50,311 nucleotides of DNA, from NCBI RefSeq assembly GCF_000621605.1, contig NZ_JHXX01000018.1, positions 1-50,311 of the forward strand, written 5' to 3'. The number at the start of each line of letters is the position of its first letter. The stretch's first letter is position 1. The stretch is from Butyrivibrio sp. MC2021. GTDB taxonomy: Bacteria; Bacillota; Clostridia; Lachnospirales; Lachnospiraceae. This document shows, piece by piece, positions 31,696 through 39,532 of this stretch. Under the pieces are notes generated by a model. The model was not told the origin of the DNA and did not search any database. It saw only the letters and a list, made by a program, of their open reading frames with translations. The translations under genes and the position numbers were made by a program.

Positions 31696-32358
31696 ATGTC
31701 TTTATCAGAAAGAGCACTAGAGATACTTGATCGATACAATAAAACAGAAGATGTGATAGAAACCACCAAGAAATTTGTTTATGAGATGCTTGGACCAACG
31801 CCTGATAGAGGCGACATGCTCTATCGCTACGAACATTCAATACGAGTTGCAGAAAACGGCAGGATGATCGCGATTGCTGAGAACCTCCCTGTCACCGATA
31901 CTGTTGTTGCCTGCCTTCTTCATGACGTTGGCTACAGAGAATGTGGTGACGACTGGCGCATACATCCACAGGTAAGCGCCGATATTGCCGCAGAGTATCT
32001 TGCCAGAATAGGCTATGATCCTGATATGGCAAAAGAAATAGTGCAGGGAATCGGAAGGCATAATCTGACTGACACGTTACCTGAGGATATGAGCGTATTC
32101 CAGACCACCATCAGAGACAGCGATGATATCGACAGATTCGATATTATCAGGATTGCAATGGCTATGGGCAGCTCTGTTCACGAAAAGACAAATGTCGAGA
32201 TCATCGAATCCTGTCAAAAGCAGATTGATATAGCTAGATGGTACATGACACTTCCAAGGGGAACTAAGACCGCCAAGGATATGATGGATAAAGAACTAAC
32301 TCAGAGAATTGAACTTCTTGAACAGATCATAGCGCAGGCCAAGAAAGGCTTTGAATAA
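31696..32358 (+). CDS. HD-domain phosphohydrolase
   Basis: 220 residues. HD motif elements: RYEHSIRVAENG, LLHDVGYRE, RIHPQVSADIA, GIGRHN and DSDDIDRFD, a complete metal-ligand set. Probably a nucleotide phosphohydrolase. AAAGGGG precedes this ATG, seven codons inside the longest frame. It contrasts with the shortened HD gene at 13528. Confidence 0.83.
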   Translation: MSLSERALEILDRYNKTEDVIETTKKFVYEMLGPTPDRGDMLYRYEHSIRVAENGRMIAIAENLPVTDTVVACLLHDVGYRECGDDWRIHPQVSADIAAEYLARIGYDPDMAKEIVQGIGRHNLTDTLPEDMSVFQTTIRDSDDIDRFDIIRIAMAMGSSVHEKTNVEIIESCQKQIDIARWYMTLPRGTKTAKDMMDKELTQRIELLEQIIAQAKKGFE

Positions 32359-32362
32359 AACA

Positions 32363-32515
32363 ATGAATGCTTTAATCGTTAATTGCAGTCCTGTAAAAAT
32401 GGGAGCTACAGCAGAAATTGTAAACATCATAGATAAAGAAATATCATCTAGATATAACACAAAATGCATCTGCATAATAATTCATCCGGGCGTTTTGCCC
32501 GGATATTTTTCCTGA
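32363..32515 (+). pseudogene. NADPH-dependent FMN reductase start fragment
   Basis: The first 40 codons (MNALIVNCSPVKMGATAEIV then NIIDKEISSRY) match the phosphate-binding start of flavodoxin-like FMN reductases; the frame then runs through a terminator hairpin. The remaining 130 or so residues are missing. Confidence 0.6.
32486..32510 (+). terminator. terminator
   Basis: CCGGGC pairs with GCCCGG around GTTTT, followed by ATATTTTT. Confidence 0.8.
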
Positions 32516-32518
32516 TAC

Positions 32519-32557
32519 ATATATACGCTTGCGTATATATAATTCTAAGTATATAAT
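32519..32557 (+). promoter_or_regulatory. promoter with palindromic operator of the TA-like operon
   Basis: TTGCGT (32529), 17-nt spacer and TATAAT (32552). A 10-bp-arm palindrome, ATATATACGC-TT-GCGTATATAT (32519-32540), covers the -35. This is the layout of an antitoxin-autoregulated promoter. Confidence 0.65.
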
Positions 32558-32580
32558 AAAGGTGGAAGGAGGATGCGACT

Positions 32581-33141
32581 ATGTACATTAAGCAATATCT
32601 TGAAGATAACAGTATATCTATATATAAAGTGGCGAATAGCGCTCTGGTTGCTTATCCTACGGTCTTTAACATTGTTAATGGGAAGGTGGATATCCTTAAC
32701 TGTGCTCTTGGTGTTGTGAAAAAGATAGCTGATGCTCTTAACCTCACAATAGATGAGCTTCTTACGCTGTGCGATAAGAATCATTCCTTCAACCTTTTCA
32801 GAAGTGAGCAGTGTCATCTAGTAAATCGTATTGGTGAGATAGATTACGTAATCGACCTTTTGGAAAAGAAAAAGATAGATTATTACTGGAAATTGGATAT
32901 GAAAGCAGAAGCTTTTTATCTTCTTGCAATGCTTGATTATCTGAGCAAGCGGAACGACCTTCCAAAGTGTACTGAGTATGAGAACATCAGACGATATAAG
33001 TTGGAAAAGCCGGTTTTTCCCGCTGATACAGAGTTATCAGAAATGCTTTTGGGAAAAGACGCGCAACAAGAAGCTTTGAATCACGCAATTCCAGAGTTCC
33101 TTGATTTTAATATAGTAGAATGCGAGATTATAAATGGATAA
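32581..33141 (+). CDS. HTH protein, putative antitoxin
   Basis: 186 residues. The first 65 form an XRE-like HTH (ISIYKVANSALVAYPTVFNI then VNGK, and ADALNLTIDELL); the rest is an acidic helical region. The last 8 nt overlap the nucleotidyltransferase gene, and the promoter carries a palindrome, so it probably neutralises the partner and represses the operon. GGAAGGAGG precedes the ATG. Confidence 0.7.
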   Translation: MYIKQYLEDNSISIYKVANSALVAYPTVFNIVNGKVDILNCALGVVKKIADALNLTIDELLTLCDKNHSFNLFRSEQCHLVNRIGEIDYVIDLLEKKKIDYYWKLDMKAEAFYLLAMLDYLSKRNDLPKCTEYENIRRYKLEKPVFPADTELSEMLLGKDAQQEALNHAIPEFLDFNIVECEIING

Positions 33142-33838
33142 GGTTTTATTTACGAAAGATAATATAGACAATCTGCTGTTCCAACTTGCAAAAGAGTATA
33201 AAAAGATCAATAAAAAGAATACACCTGCAGAGATTGTAATTATTGGTGGAGCAGCAATAGTATCAAAATATGGGTTTCGAGCTTCTACTACGGATATCGA
33301 TAGTTTGATCTTTGCCTCTTCTTCAATGAAGGATGCTATAAATACCGTAGGCGACAAAAATGGACTGCCCACGGGTTGGATCAATGAGGAATTCAGAAAA
33401 ACAAGTTCATACACTGAGAAGATCAGGCAGTATTCCAAGCATTATAAGCTGTTTGCAAATATTCTAGAAGCGAGGATGCTTCCTTCCGAGTACGATGTAG
33501 CAATGAAACTTGCGTCATTAAGACCGTACAAGTATGATATGTCAGATGCTGTCGGCATCATAAAGTCAGAGAATATTACAAGAGAGCAGATAGAGAAAGC
33601 AATTGTGGATTTTTATGGAGAATTCGAAAATCTGTCCCATCCTGATGAAGCCAAAAAACTTCTTGATAGCATCTTTTCTGCGCATAACCTGGATGAGCTA
33701 TATGACAGTACCAGAACATCAGAATCGGATAACCGGGTAATTCTCAAGGATATCGATGATAATTATCCGAAACTTCTTAATGAAGGTAATCTGGCAAGCG
33801 TGCTAGAGGCTGCAAAAAGGAAGAAAGACAGTAAATAG
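33134..33838 (+). CDS. DUF6036/AbiEii-like nucleotidyltransferase, putative toxin
   Basis: 234 residues. IVIIGGAAIVSKYGFRAST-TDID gives the GG...DxD active site of minimal nucleotidyltransferases; MKLASLRPYKYDMSDAVGII follows as in the AbiEii/DUF6036 group. Such enzymes act as type IV-like toxins with an HTH partner, modifying tRNA or other targets. Overlap with the upstream gene supports a functional pair. Confidence 0.72.
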   Translation: MDKVLFTKDNIDNLLFQLAKEYKKINKKNTPAEIVIIGGAAIVSKYGFRASTTDIDSLIFASSSMKDAINTVGDKNGLPTGWINEEFRKTSSYTEKIRQYSKHYKLFANILEARMLPSEYDVAMKLASLRPYKYDMSDAVGIIKSENITREQIEKAIVDFYGEFENLSHPDEAKKLLDSIFSAHNLDELYDSTRTSESDNRVILKDIDDNYPKLLNEGNLASVLEAAKRKKDSK

Positions 33839-33842
33839 TAAT

Positions 33843-33881
33843 AGTCTCATGAAATTTTGAGACTATCATGAGACTGAGTTT
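33843..33881 (+). terminator. alternative hairpins after the TA-like operon
   Basis: AGTCTCATGA (33843) can pair with TGAGACTA (33858) or with TCATGAGACT (33866); the second is longer and followed by GAGTTTTC. Possibly a terminator. Confidence 0.45.
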
Positions 33882-33967
33882 TCTTAGGAGCTTCGCTATG
33901 ATGAATCAGGAAACTATTAACTTTATCTTGCAGAGAATGGTATGTAGCGACTAGTGAAAATACCATA

Positions 33968-34081
33968 GTGAATATAATAGATGAAGAGGCTGGGACCTAC
34001 TATGCCGGGCAAAAGACAGCAGAAGAGGTGGCAGATATTATACAGAGCAGGGTGAGTATTTATCTAAGTGAGACAAAGTGA
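33968..34081 (+). pseudogene. C-terminal fragment of a sugar ABC transporter binding protein
   Basis: Reads NIIDEEAGTYYAGQKTAEEV then ADIIQSRVSIYLSE, the characteristic end of MalE-like solute-binding proteins. The rest of the roughly 430-residue gene is absent. A short frame before it (33900, MMNQETINFILQRM) may be another scrap. Confidence 0.65.
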
Positions 34082-34135
34082 GTGATTATTTGTTAATATG
34101 ATTAATGATTGAAGATGATTATTTATTCATTTTTC

Positions 34136-34267
34136 TTGACAACAAAGCTCTTTACCCAGTATAGTTGATGAAACAAAATAAACAGGCGCCCATTGCTACC
34201 GAGTAGTGGGATTAACGTCATTTCTTTACCGTTAGGTCTTAGCAGGTAAGGAAATGGCGTATTTTGT
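34136..34267 (+). promoter_or_regulatory. promoter plus riboswitch-like leader of the SMR gene
   Basis: TTGACA (34136), 18-nt spacer and TATAGT (34160). The leader contains a hairpin with CTAC-CGA-GTAG inside CCCA/TGGG (34189-34210) and then a 15-nt-arm terminator (34216-34259) with TATTTTGTT. A hairpin plus terminator before an SMR exporter is typical of guanidine riboswitches. I cannot assign the class by eye. Confidence 0.55.
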
Positions 34268-34284
34268 TATAAGGAGGTTTTTAT

Positions 34285-34427
34285 ATGAAGTGGCTCTATT
34301 TGTTTTTGGCAGGTGCGTTGGAGATCTCCTGGGCTGTGGCTTTGAAAAGTTATCCGTTCCACAGGTGGTTTGTGTTATCCTTATTGTAATTGGAATAGCC
34401 GGACTAAAGATTTTAGGAAAAGAGTGA
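34285..34427 (+). pseudogene. SMR (SugE/QacE-like) exporter with interior deleted
   Basis: AAGGAGG and ATG are intact. MKWLYLFLAGALEISWAVAL is the first helix; then the frame is lost, and a second frame ends VVCVILIVIGIAGLKILGKE, the last helix. About 60 central residues (helices 2-3) are missing, so no transporter can be made. The leader and promoter in front remain. Confidence 0.75.
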
Positions 34428-34437
34428 GGTGGTTGCG

Positions 34438-34914
34438 ATGTTTAGGAAAATGAGAAGGTTCAAGCAACAGATTTCTGATGCGGAGTGCATTGAGATTTTG
34501 AAGAATACTAAAAGAGGCGTTCTTTCACTGATAGGCGATGATGGGTATCCTTATGGTCTTCCTATAGACCATTGGTATTGTGAAGAGGATGGAAAGATCT
34601 ACTTTCATGGAGCGAAAGAGGGACATAAGATCGACTCTATAAAAGCCTGCGATAAAGCCAGTTACTGTGTATATGACGAGGGCTATCGGAAGGAAGGCGA
34701 TTGGGCTCTTAATATAAAAAGTGTCATTCTGTTTGGCAGGATCTGCCTTGTTGAAAATGAAGATAAGGCAAGAGATATATGTACTGCGCTGACCAGGAAG
34801 TTTACTGATGATGCAGAGTATCTGGAGAAAGAACTTAAGAATGCATTTCCAAGAGTTCAATGTCTGGAGTTTTCTCCTGAACATATGACGGGAAAACTGG
34901 TTAATGAGTCATGA
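34438..34914 (+). CDS. pyridoxamine-5'-phosphate oxidase-like (NimA-type) flavoprotein
   Basis: 158 residues. TKRGVLSLIGDDGYPYGLPI then DHWY and KIYFHGAKEGHKIDSIKACD are the split-barrel FMN-binding pattern. Intact, unlike the relative at 15868. GAGTGAGGTGG precedes the ATG. Role may be reduction of toxic small molecules. Confidence 0.83.
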   Translation: MFRKMRRFKQQISDAECIEILKNTKRGVLSLIGDDGYPYGLPIDHWYCEEDGKIYFHGAKEGHKIDSIKACDKASYCVYDEGYRKEGDWALNIKSVILFGRICLVENEDKARDICTALTRKFTDDAEYLEKELKNAFPRVQCLEFSPEHMTGKLVNES

Positions 34915-34952
34915 CAAGTAAGTAAACTCGGAAATATCCAGTAGGTATGGGG

Positions 34953-35828
34953 TTAGTGGAACGATGTTTTGATCTGAGCTAGGAATTTTTCAGCTATAGG
35001 TGTAAAGGATGGGAATTTGTGCCAGATCAAGTATAGCTCAGATGTCTGCTTCGGAGATAATGGGCGAAATACCAGACCATTCTCCTCTGAGCATTCGACT
35101 AAATGCTTAAAAGTCAGGAGGATTCCGAGACCTTCCTGTGCAAAAAGAGATCCGTTATAAGACAGGCGGAATGAACCTTCAAGATGCAGTCTTTCAAAAT
35201 CATCACCGGCCCAGGCAGGTATTTCATTGTTCCAGCTCTGCTCGGAACAGAAGAGAGGCTGCCCGATGAGATCTTTTACCTTAATGGATTTCTTCATGGC
35301 AAGAGGATGGTCTGATGGCATGATGGCACCCCATATATCAGCTTCCGGAAATTTGACATAATCGTATTTTGCCGTATTTGGCTTTTCGCATAAAACTGCA
35401 AAATCTAGAAGCCCTTTATTCAGTTTTTCCGTAACCTGTTCTGTATCGCCGCTGGTGATGTGATAGGTAAATCCGGGATATCTGCTTTTTAATATGCGGA
35501 TTTCCCGTGCAAGGTATTTTATCTGATAGCTTTCGGCTAGTCCGAAGTAGATATCACCGCCGGTGATATCGTCAAGGGTGATGAATTCCTGTTCTATACG
35601 GTCGGCCATGGCGATGAGATCTTCCGCACGGTCGCGAAGAAGCATCCCCTCATCAGTCAGGGATATGCTAAAGCTGTGACGTGTAAATAACTTTTTTCCC
35701 AGTTCATCTTCGAGTGATTTTAGCGTTTTTGAAAGCGTAGGCTGTGTGACATGAAGCATGTCCGCAGCTTTTGTCATATTCTCTTCCCTTGCGACGGCAA
35801 GGAAGTATCGCAGGCTTTTGATTTCCAT
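34953..35828 (-). CDS. LysR-family transcriptional regulator
   Basis: 291 residues. Winged HTH MEIKSLRYFLAVAREENMTK then AADMLHVTQPTLSKTLKSLE and a full periplasmic-binding-like effector domain. The start used follows GGAGG; the longer frame adds 8 unlikely residues. It is divergent from the redox gene cluster starting at 36070 and probably controls it. Confidence 0.9.
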   Translation of the reverse strand: MEIKSLRYFLAVAREENMTKAADMLHVTQPTLSKTLKSLEDELGKKLFTRHSFSISLTDEGMLLRDRAEDLIAMADRIEQEFITLDDITGGDIYFGLAESYQIKYLAREIRILKSRYPGFTYHITSGDTEQVTEKLNKGLLDFAVLCEKPNTAKYDYVKFPEADIWGAIMPSDHPLAMKKSIKVKDLIGQPLFCSEQSWNNEIPAWAGDDFERLHLEGSFRLSYNGSLFAQEGLGILLTFKHLVECSEENGLVFRPLSPKQTSELYLIWHKFPSFTPIAEKFLAQIKTSFH

Positions 35829-35854
35829 AGAATCCTCCAGTTCGCAGTGCACTC

Positions 35855-35873
35855 AAAAATGCTTTGCATTTTT
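35855..35873. terminator. small symmetric hairpin AAAAATGC/GCATTTTT
   Basis: Could end transcription in either direction. It lies just upstream of the LysR gene start, so it may instead be an operator-like dyad. Confidence 0.4.
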
Positions 35874-35896
35874 TCGTTCTTAGGCATTCGCCGAAT

Positions 35897-35960
35897 ATAT
35901 GGATTTATAATTTAGTGCTTATGCGAGCAAACTCCCAACGCACTAATTACAAATCCATAT
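35897..35960. repeat. large inverted repeat between LysR and its neighbours
   Basis: Arms of 21-22 nt (from ATATGGATTT at 35897 and ending AAATCCATAT at 35960) pair with one mismatch and one bulge around 21 nt. No T-run is attached. It may be a regulator site or a miniature mobile element trace. Confidence 0.5.
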
Positions 35961-36069
35961 GCACTGCTCATTGCTACATGACATTCCATTTTGGAATATC
36001 ACGATATTCATTTTATTCATTAGCGAAGAATTCGTCAAGTAAATATAATGAGGATACGAGGTAGGACAG

Positions 36070-36294
36070 ATGGAAGTAAAAACCCTGATAGAAAATCTTA
36101 CAGACAGTGGATGCTCTGCGGAAGGAACAAGAAGAGCAAAAGCACTTTACGAAGCAGGAGATATGGATGGACTCGTAAAGTATCTTCGAAAATGTCGATG
36201 TGATCTGGTGGAGGAAATGCACGACAGCCAGAGGAAGGTTGATCGGATGGACTATCTGATCAGACAGGCACAAAAAGAAGCGGATAAACAGTGA
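36070..36294 (+). CDS. 74-residue helical protein of unknown function
   Basis: Starts MEVKTLIENLTDSGCSAEGT; strongly helical with C-terminal MDYLIRQAQKEADKQ, possibly a short coiled coil. GAGGTAGG precedes the ATG. First gene of a cluster opposite LysR, 22 bases before the hydrolase gene, so likely co-transcribed with it. Confidence 0.7.
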   Translation: MEVKTLIENLTDSGCSAEGTRRAKALYEAGDMDGLVKYLRKCRCDLVEEMHDSQRKVDRMDYLIRQAQKEADKQ

Positions 36295-36316
36295 TAAGAG
36301 AACGGAGGATGCAATC

Positions 36317-37318
36317 ATGATCAAAAAGGAAGAACTGAAACTGGTAACTGAATGGGACAAAACATTCCCTATGAGCGATAAGGTAGACCACAGCAAGGTG
36401 ACCTTTGTGAACCGATATGGGATAACACTTGCAGCAGATCTGTATGTACCCAAAGATAAAGAGGGCAGACTTCCCGCAATCGCAGTATGCGGTCCATTTG
36501 GTGCGGTTAAGGAGCAGTGCAGTGGATTGTATGCGCAGACCATGGCAGAGAGAGGCTTTTTGACAATAGCATTTGATCCTTCTTTTACCGGAGAAAGTGG
36601 CGGGAACGTAAGATATATGGCTTCTCCGGATATCAATACGGAAGATTTCATGGCTGCAGTGGACTTCCTTTCCCTGAACGATAAGGTTGATCCTGAGAGA
36701 ATCGGTATTCTCGGAATCTGCGGATGGGGCGGAATGGCTATCAATACAGCAGCCCTTGATACAAGAGTAAAGGCAACTGTGGCATCTACCATGTATGACA
36801 TGACTAGAGTAAATGCGAATGGTTATTTTGACAGTGAAGATAGCGAGGAAGCACGCTATGAGAAGAAGAAAGCCATGTGTGTTCAGAGGCTGGAGGATCT
36901 TAAGACTGGTGATTATAAGCTTGGCGGAGGAGTTGTTGATCCACTTCCGGAGGATGCACCTTTCTTTGTGAAAGACTATTATGATTACTACAAGACTGAC
37001 AGAGGTTATCACAAGAGAAGCCTTAATTCTAATGGTGGCTGGAATGTAATCGGCTGTGAATCCTTTGTTAATCAGCCAATACTTAAATACAGCAACGAGA
37101 TCAGAAGTGCAGTTTTACTTGTTCATGGAGAAAAGGCTCATTCATGTTATTTCTCAAAGGATGCTTATGCAGATATGATCAAAGGCAGCAAGTACGCAGA
37201 CAATAAGGAACTTATGATAATCCCTGATGCTGTACATACAGATTTATATGATGGCGGGGATAAGGATTATATTCCTTTTGACAAGCTGGAGAGCTTCTTT
37301 AAGGAGAATCTGAAATAA
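36317..37318 (+). CDS. alpha/beta hydrolase with Cys in the nucleophile position
   Basis: 333 residues, cytoplasmic. The nucleophile elbow reads GICGWGGMAI, so Cys replaces the usual Ser, as in dienelactone hydrolase; other elements are AVCGPFGAVKEQ (oxyanion side), VLLVHGEKAHSCYFS (acid region) and the C-terminal PDAVHTDLYDGG (His). Substrate unknown. GGAGG precedes the ATG; the next gene is 13 nt away. Confidence 0.82.
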   Translation: MIKKEELKLVTEWDKTFPMSDKVDHSKVTFVNRYGITLAADLYVPKDKEGRLPAIAVCGPFGAVKEQCSGLYAQTMAERGFLTIAFDPSFTGESGGNVRYMASPDINTEDFMAAVDFLSLNDKVDPERIGILGICGWGGMAINTAALDTRVKATVASTMYDMTRVNANGYFDSEDSEEARYEKKKAMCVQRLEDLKTGDYKLGGGVVDPLPEDAPFFVKDYYDYYKTDRGYHKRSLNSNGGWNVIGCESFVNQPILKYSNEIRSAVLLVHGEKAHSCYFSKDAYADMIKGSKYADNKELMIIPDAVHTDLYDGGDKDYIPFDKLESFFKENLK

Positions 37319-37331
37319 AGGATGGGATGAT

Positions 37332-37874
37332 ATGAGTAAAGTGTTAGTGATTTCTACAAGTCTTCGAGCAAAGAGTAATTCCGATATACTTACGGAAAAG
37401 CTTATAGAGGGAGCAAAAGCTTCAGGTCATGATGTGGAACATATAAGCCTGAAAGGGAAAAATATCAGTTTCTGTATAGGATGTCTTGCCTGTCAGAATA
37501 CCCAGAAATGTGTCATTAAGGATGATGCTGCTGAGATTGCAGAAAAAGTAAAGAATGCAGATACCATTGTATTTGTAACTCCGATTTATTATTACGAGAT
37601 GAGCGGTCAAATGAAAACTCTTTTGGACAGGCTCAATCCGCTGTATCCTTCAGACTATAAGTTTAGGAATGTATATATGCTCTCTGTTGCGGCTGAGGAT
37701 GAAGAGTTTGTGCCCCAAAAGGCTGAAAGCGGACTTCAGGGATGGGTTGACTGTTTTGAAAAGGCAGAATTCTCCGGTTCCTTATTCTGTGGAGGAATAG
37801 GTGATATGGGCGAAGCTTCAGGTAAAAAAGAGGAATTAAGTGAAGCCTATGAGTTTGGAAAAACATTAAAATAA
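37332..37874 (+). CDS. flavodoxin-like NAD(P)H-dependent oxidoreductase
   Basis: 180 residues. STSLRAKSNSDILTEKLIEG binds the FMN phosphate; IGCLACQNTQKCVIKDD has the Cys residues common in the iron-sulfur flavoprotein-like group; VFVTPIYYYEMSGQMKTLLD then R follows. Complete. It sits in the LysR-divergent cluster. Confidence 0.87.
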   Translation: MSKVLVISTSLRAKSNSDILTEKLIEGAKASGHDVEHISLKGKNISFCIGCLACQNTQKCVIKDDAAEIAEKVKNADTIVFVTPIYYYEMSGQMKTLLDRLNPLYPSDYKFRNVYMLSVAAEDEEFVPQKAESGLQGWVDCFEKAEFSGSLFCGGIGDMGEASGKKEELSEAYEFGKTLK

Positions 37875-37886
37875 AGGAAGCTTGCG

Positions 37887-38507
37887 ATGAAAACGAAATT
37901 GATTATGATGACACTCTGTGTGTTCATGATGCTTTGTACCAGCGCATGCTCAGGTGATACTAAGACACCATATGAAAACTATGATTTGAACGCTGCCATT
38001 TCTAAATCAGAAGATATAGAAGCAGAAAGTACAGAGGAAATCGTTTTATCAGAAGACGTAAAAACATATCACACAGAAGAAACTGATAATCAAGCTGTTG
38101 AGAGTGACACTTCTTCTGATGATACGGGTATTGGAGAAAAAACTATGACAATGAAAATCGGCGATACAAAAGTTAATGTGGATTGGGAAGACAATCAGGC
38201 TGTAGAGGCACTGAGGAATATGGCTGAAGACGGTGATGTCACAATTCAGATGTCAATGTATGGCGGATTTGAGCAGGTGGGATCTATAGGTCAGAGTCTT
38301 CCAAGAAATGACAAACAGACGACAACATCATCAGGGGATATAGTTCTTTATTCAGGGAATCAAATGGTTGTGTTCTATGGTTCTAACAGCTGGTCATACA
38401 CACGGTTAGGTCACATATCTGATAAGGATGAGGCTGGCATGACTGAGTTGCTTTCAAATGGTGATGTTACAATTACTATTAGCATGGGACAGGGATTATT
38501 AAAGTAG
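37887..38507 (+). CDS. lipoprotein with cyclophilin-like domain
   Basis: 206 residues. Lipobox LCTSAC with the lipid Cys at 21, an acidic Ser/Thr/Glu linker to about 85, then a cyclophilin-like fold (MKIGDTKVNVDWEDNQAVEA, IQMSMYGGFEQVGSIGQSLP, GDIVLYSGNQMVVFYG and WSYTRLGHI). Surface-exposed. Often found next to flavodoxin-type reductases; function unknown. GGAAG precedes the ATG. Confidence 0.8.
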   Translation: MKTKLIMMTLCVFMMLCTSACSGDTKTPYENYDLNAAISKSEDIEAESTEEIVLSEDVKTYHTEETDNQAVESDTSSDDTGIGEKTMTMKIGDTKVNVDWEDNQAVEALRNMAEDGDVTIQMSMYGGFEQVGSIGQSLPRNDKQTTTSSGDIVLYSGNQMVVFYGSNSWSYTRLGHISDKDEAGMTELLSNGDVTITISMGQGLLK

Positions 38508-38527
38508 AAATATATTGATACAAAACG

Positions 38528-38843
38528 GTGGCTATAAGTCGAAAGATTTATGGTCACTATTTTTTTAATTATTTTGATGTAACTATTGACATTACATACT
38601 TATATGATGAGCAAATAAAAAGGCTTTTGCATGAAATCAAGGAAGCAGACGCAATTGTCATTGGGGCAGGAGCGGGACTATCAACATCTGCCGGCTTAAC
38701 ATATAGCGGCAAGCGTTTTGAAAAATACTTCTATGACTTTGCCAAAAGATTTGGAATAAGAGATATGCCCCGGAGAACTAGAAGATAGAAGTATATGTAT
38801 TGATGGTGATATTGGAGAGGTGCTTGATATGCAGATTTTTTGA
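38528..38843 (+). pseudogene. SIR2-family NAD-dependent deacylase with interior deleted
   Basis: First frame: YDEQIKRLLHEIKEADAIVI then GAGAGLSTSAGLTYSGKRFE, the NAD-binding start. It shifts near 38765 to PGELEDRSICIDGDIGEVLD, the normal end. About 200 residues with the catalytic His and zinc-binding region are missing. The start codon is also unclear (GTG). Confidence 0.7.
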
Positions 38844-38949
38844 AGGTGTCCGCAAAAAGTTCACAAATTTTTTACTTACACTAAAATAATAATTATGTTA
38901 AAGTGGCTATCGTAAAAGAAACGCAGTGCGATGTACACTATGCTTTGTG

Positions 38950-38980
38950 GAGGTCATAACGAGTTTATGGCCTCTTTTTT
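38950..38980 (+). terminator. terminator or attenuator in the leader of the DUF2798-like gene
   Basis: GAGGTCATAA pairs with TTATGGCCTC, followed by TTTTTTATT. It stands 32 nt before the next ATG and after about 60 nt of transcribed-looking leader, so it may act as an attenuator. Confidence 0.6.
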
Positions 38981-39011
38981 ATTGCACTTTTTTAGAAAGG
39001 TAGGTTTAAAA

Positions 39012-39497
39012 ATGCCAAAGAACAGAATTCAGGAAACAATTTTTACAGTAATGATGGTTATAGTTATGGTTTATGGACTTGTATGCTATAACATAGCGCT
39101 CGAAACAGGCGCAATGAAGAACTTCATCTTCGTTGCAGCACTTTCAGAGCTTCCGATTATGGGAGTAGCAGCCTTTATACTTGATACATTTATCGCAGGC
39201 CCCATTGCCAAGAAAAAGGCTATGAAGCTAGTTGATCCCAAAAGAGATAACCCATTTATGATGGTACTTGCTATCTCAGTATTTTCCGTACTTTTCATGT
39301 GTCCCATGATGAGTTTTGTTGCAACAATTCTCTTTAAGGGTGGTTTCAATACAGAGATGATCGCTACATGGCTTGAGACTACTGTAAAGAACTTCCCTAT
39401 GGCTTTCTTTTATCAGCTGATGATTGCCGGACCTTTTGTAAGATGGATCTTTGGACTGATCTTCGCAGACAAAAAAGGGTCTGAAGAAAAGAAGTAA
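39012..39497 (+). CDS. DUF2798-like four-helix membrane protein
   Basis: 161 residues with four hydrophobic segments and the pattern MKNFIFVAALSELPIMGVAA and FIAGPIAKKKAMKLVDPKRD. The ATG is chosen at MPKNRIQET because the earlier part of the frame crosses a terminator. Role unknown. It precedes the anion permease gene by 35 nt and may be co-transcribed. Confidence 0.7.
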   Translation: MPKNRIQETIFTVMMVIVMVYGLVCYNIALETGAMKNFIFVAALSELPIMGVAAFILDTFIAGPIAKKKAMKLVDPKRDNPFMMVLAISVFSVLFMCPMMSFVATILFKGGFNTEMIATWLETTVKNFPMAFFYQLMIAGPFVRWIFGLIFADKKGSEEKK

Positions 39498-39532
39498 AGA
39501 TTCAAAAGGAATGTTAAAGAAGTGAGGTAGAA

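Noticed and set aside
32363..32515. Small intact FMN reductase-like protein
   Set aside because: The frame ends inside a terminator hairpin after about 40 family-like residues, so it is a fragment rather than a short protein.
36013..37012. Two minus-strand frames of over 250 codons opposite the hydrolase gene
   Set aside because: Shadows of a clear plus-strand hydrolase; no start signals or recognisable motifs.
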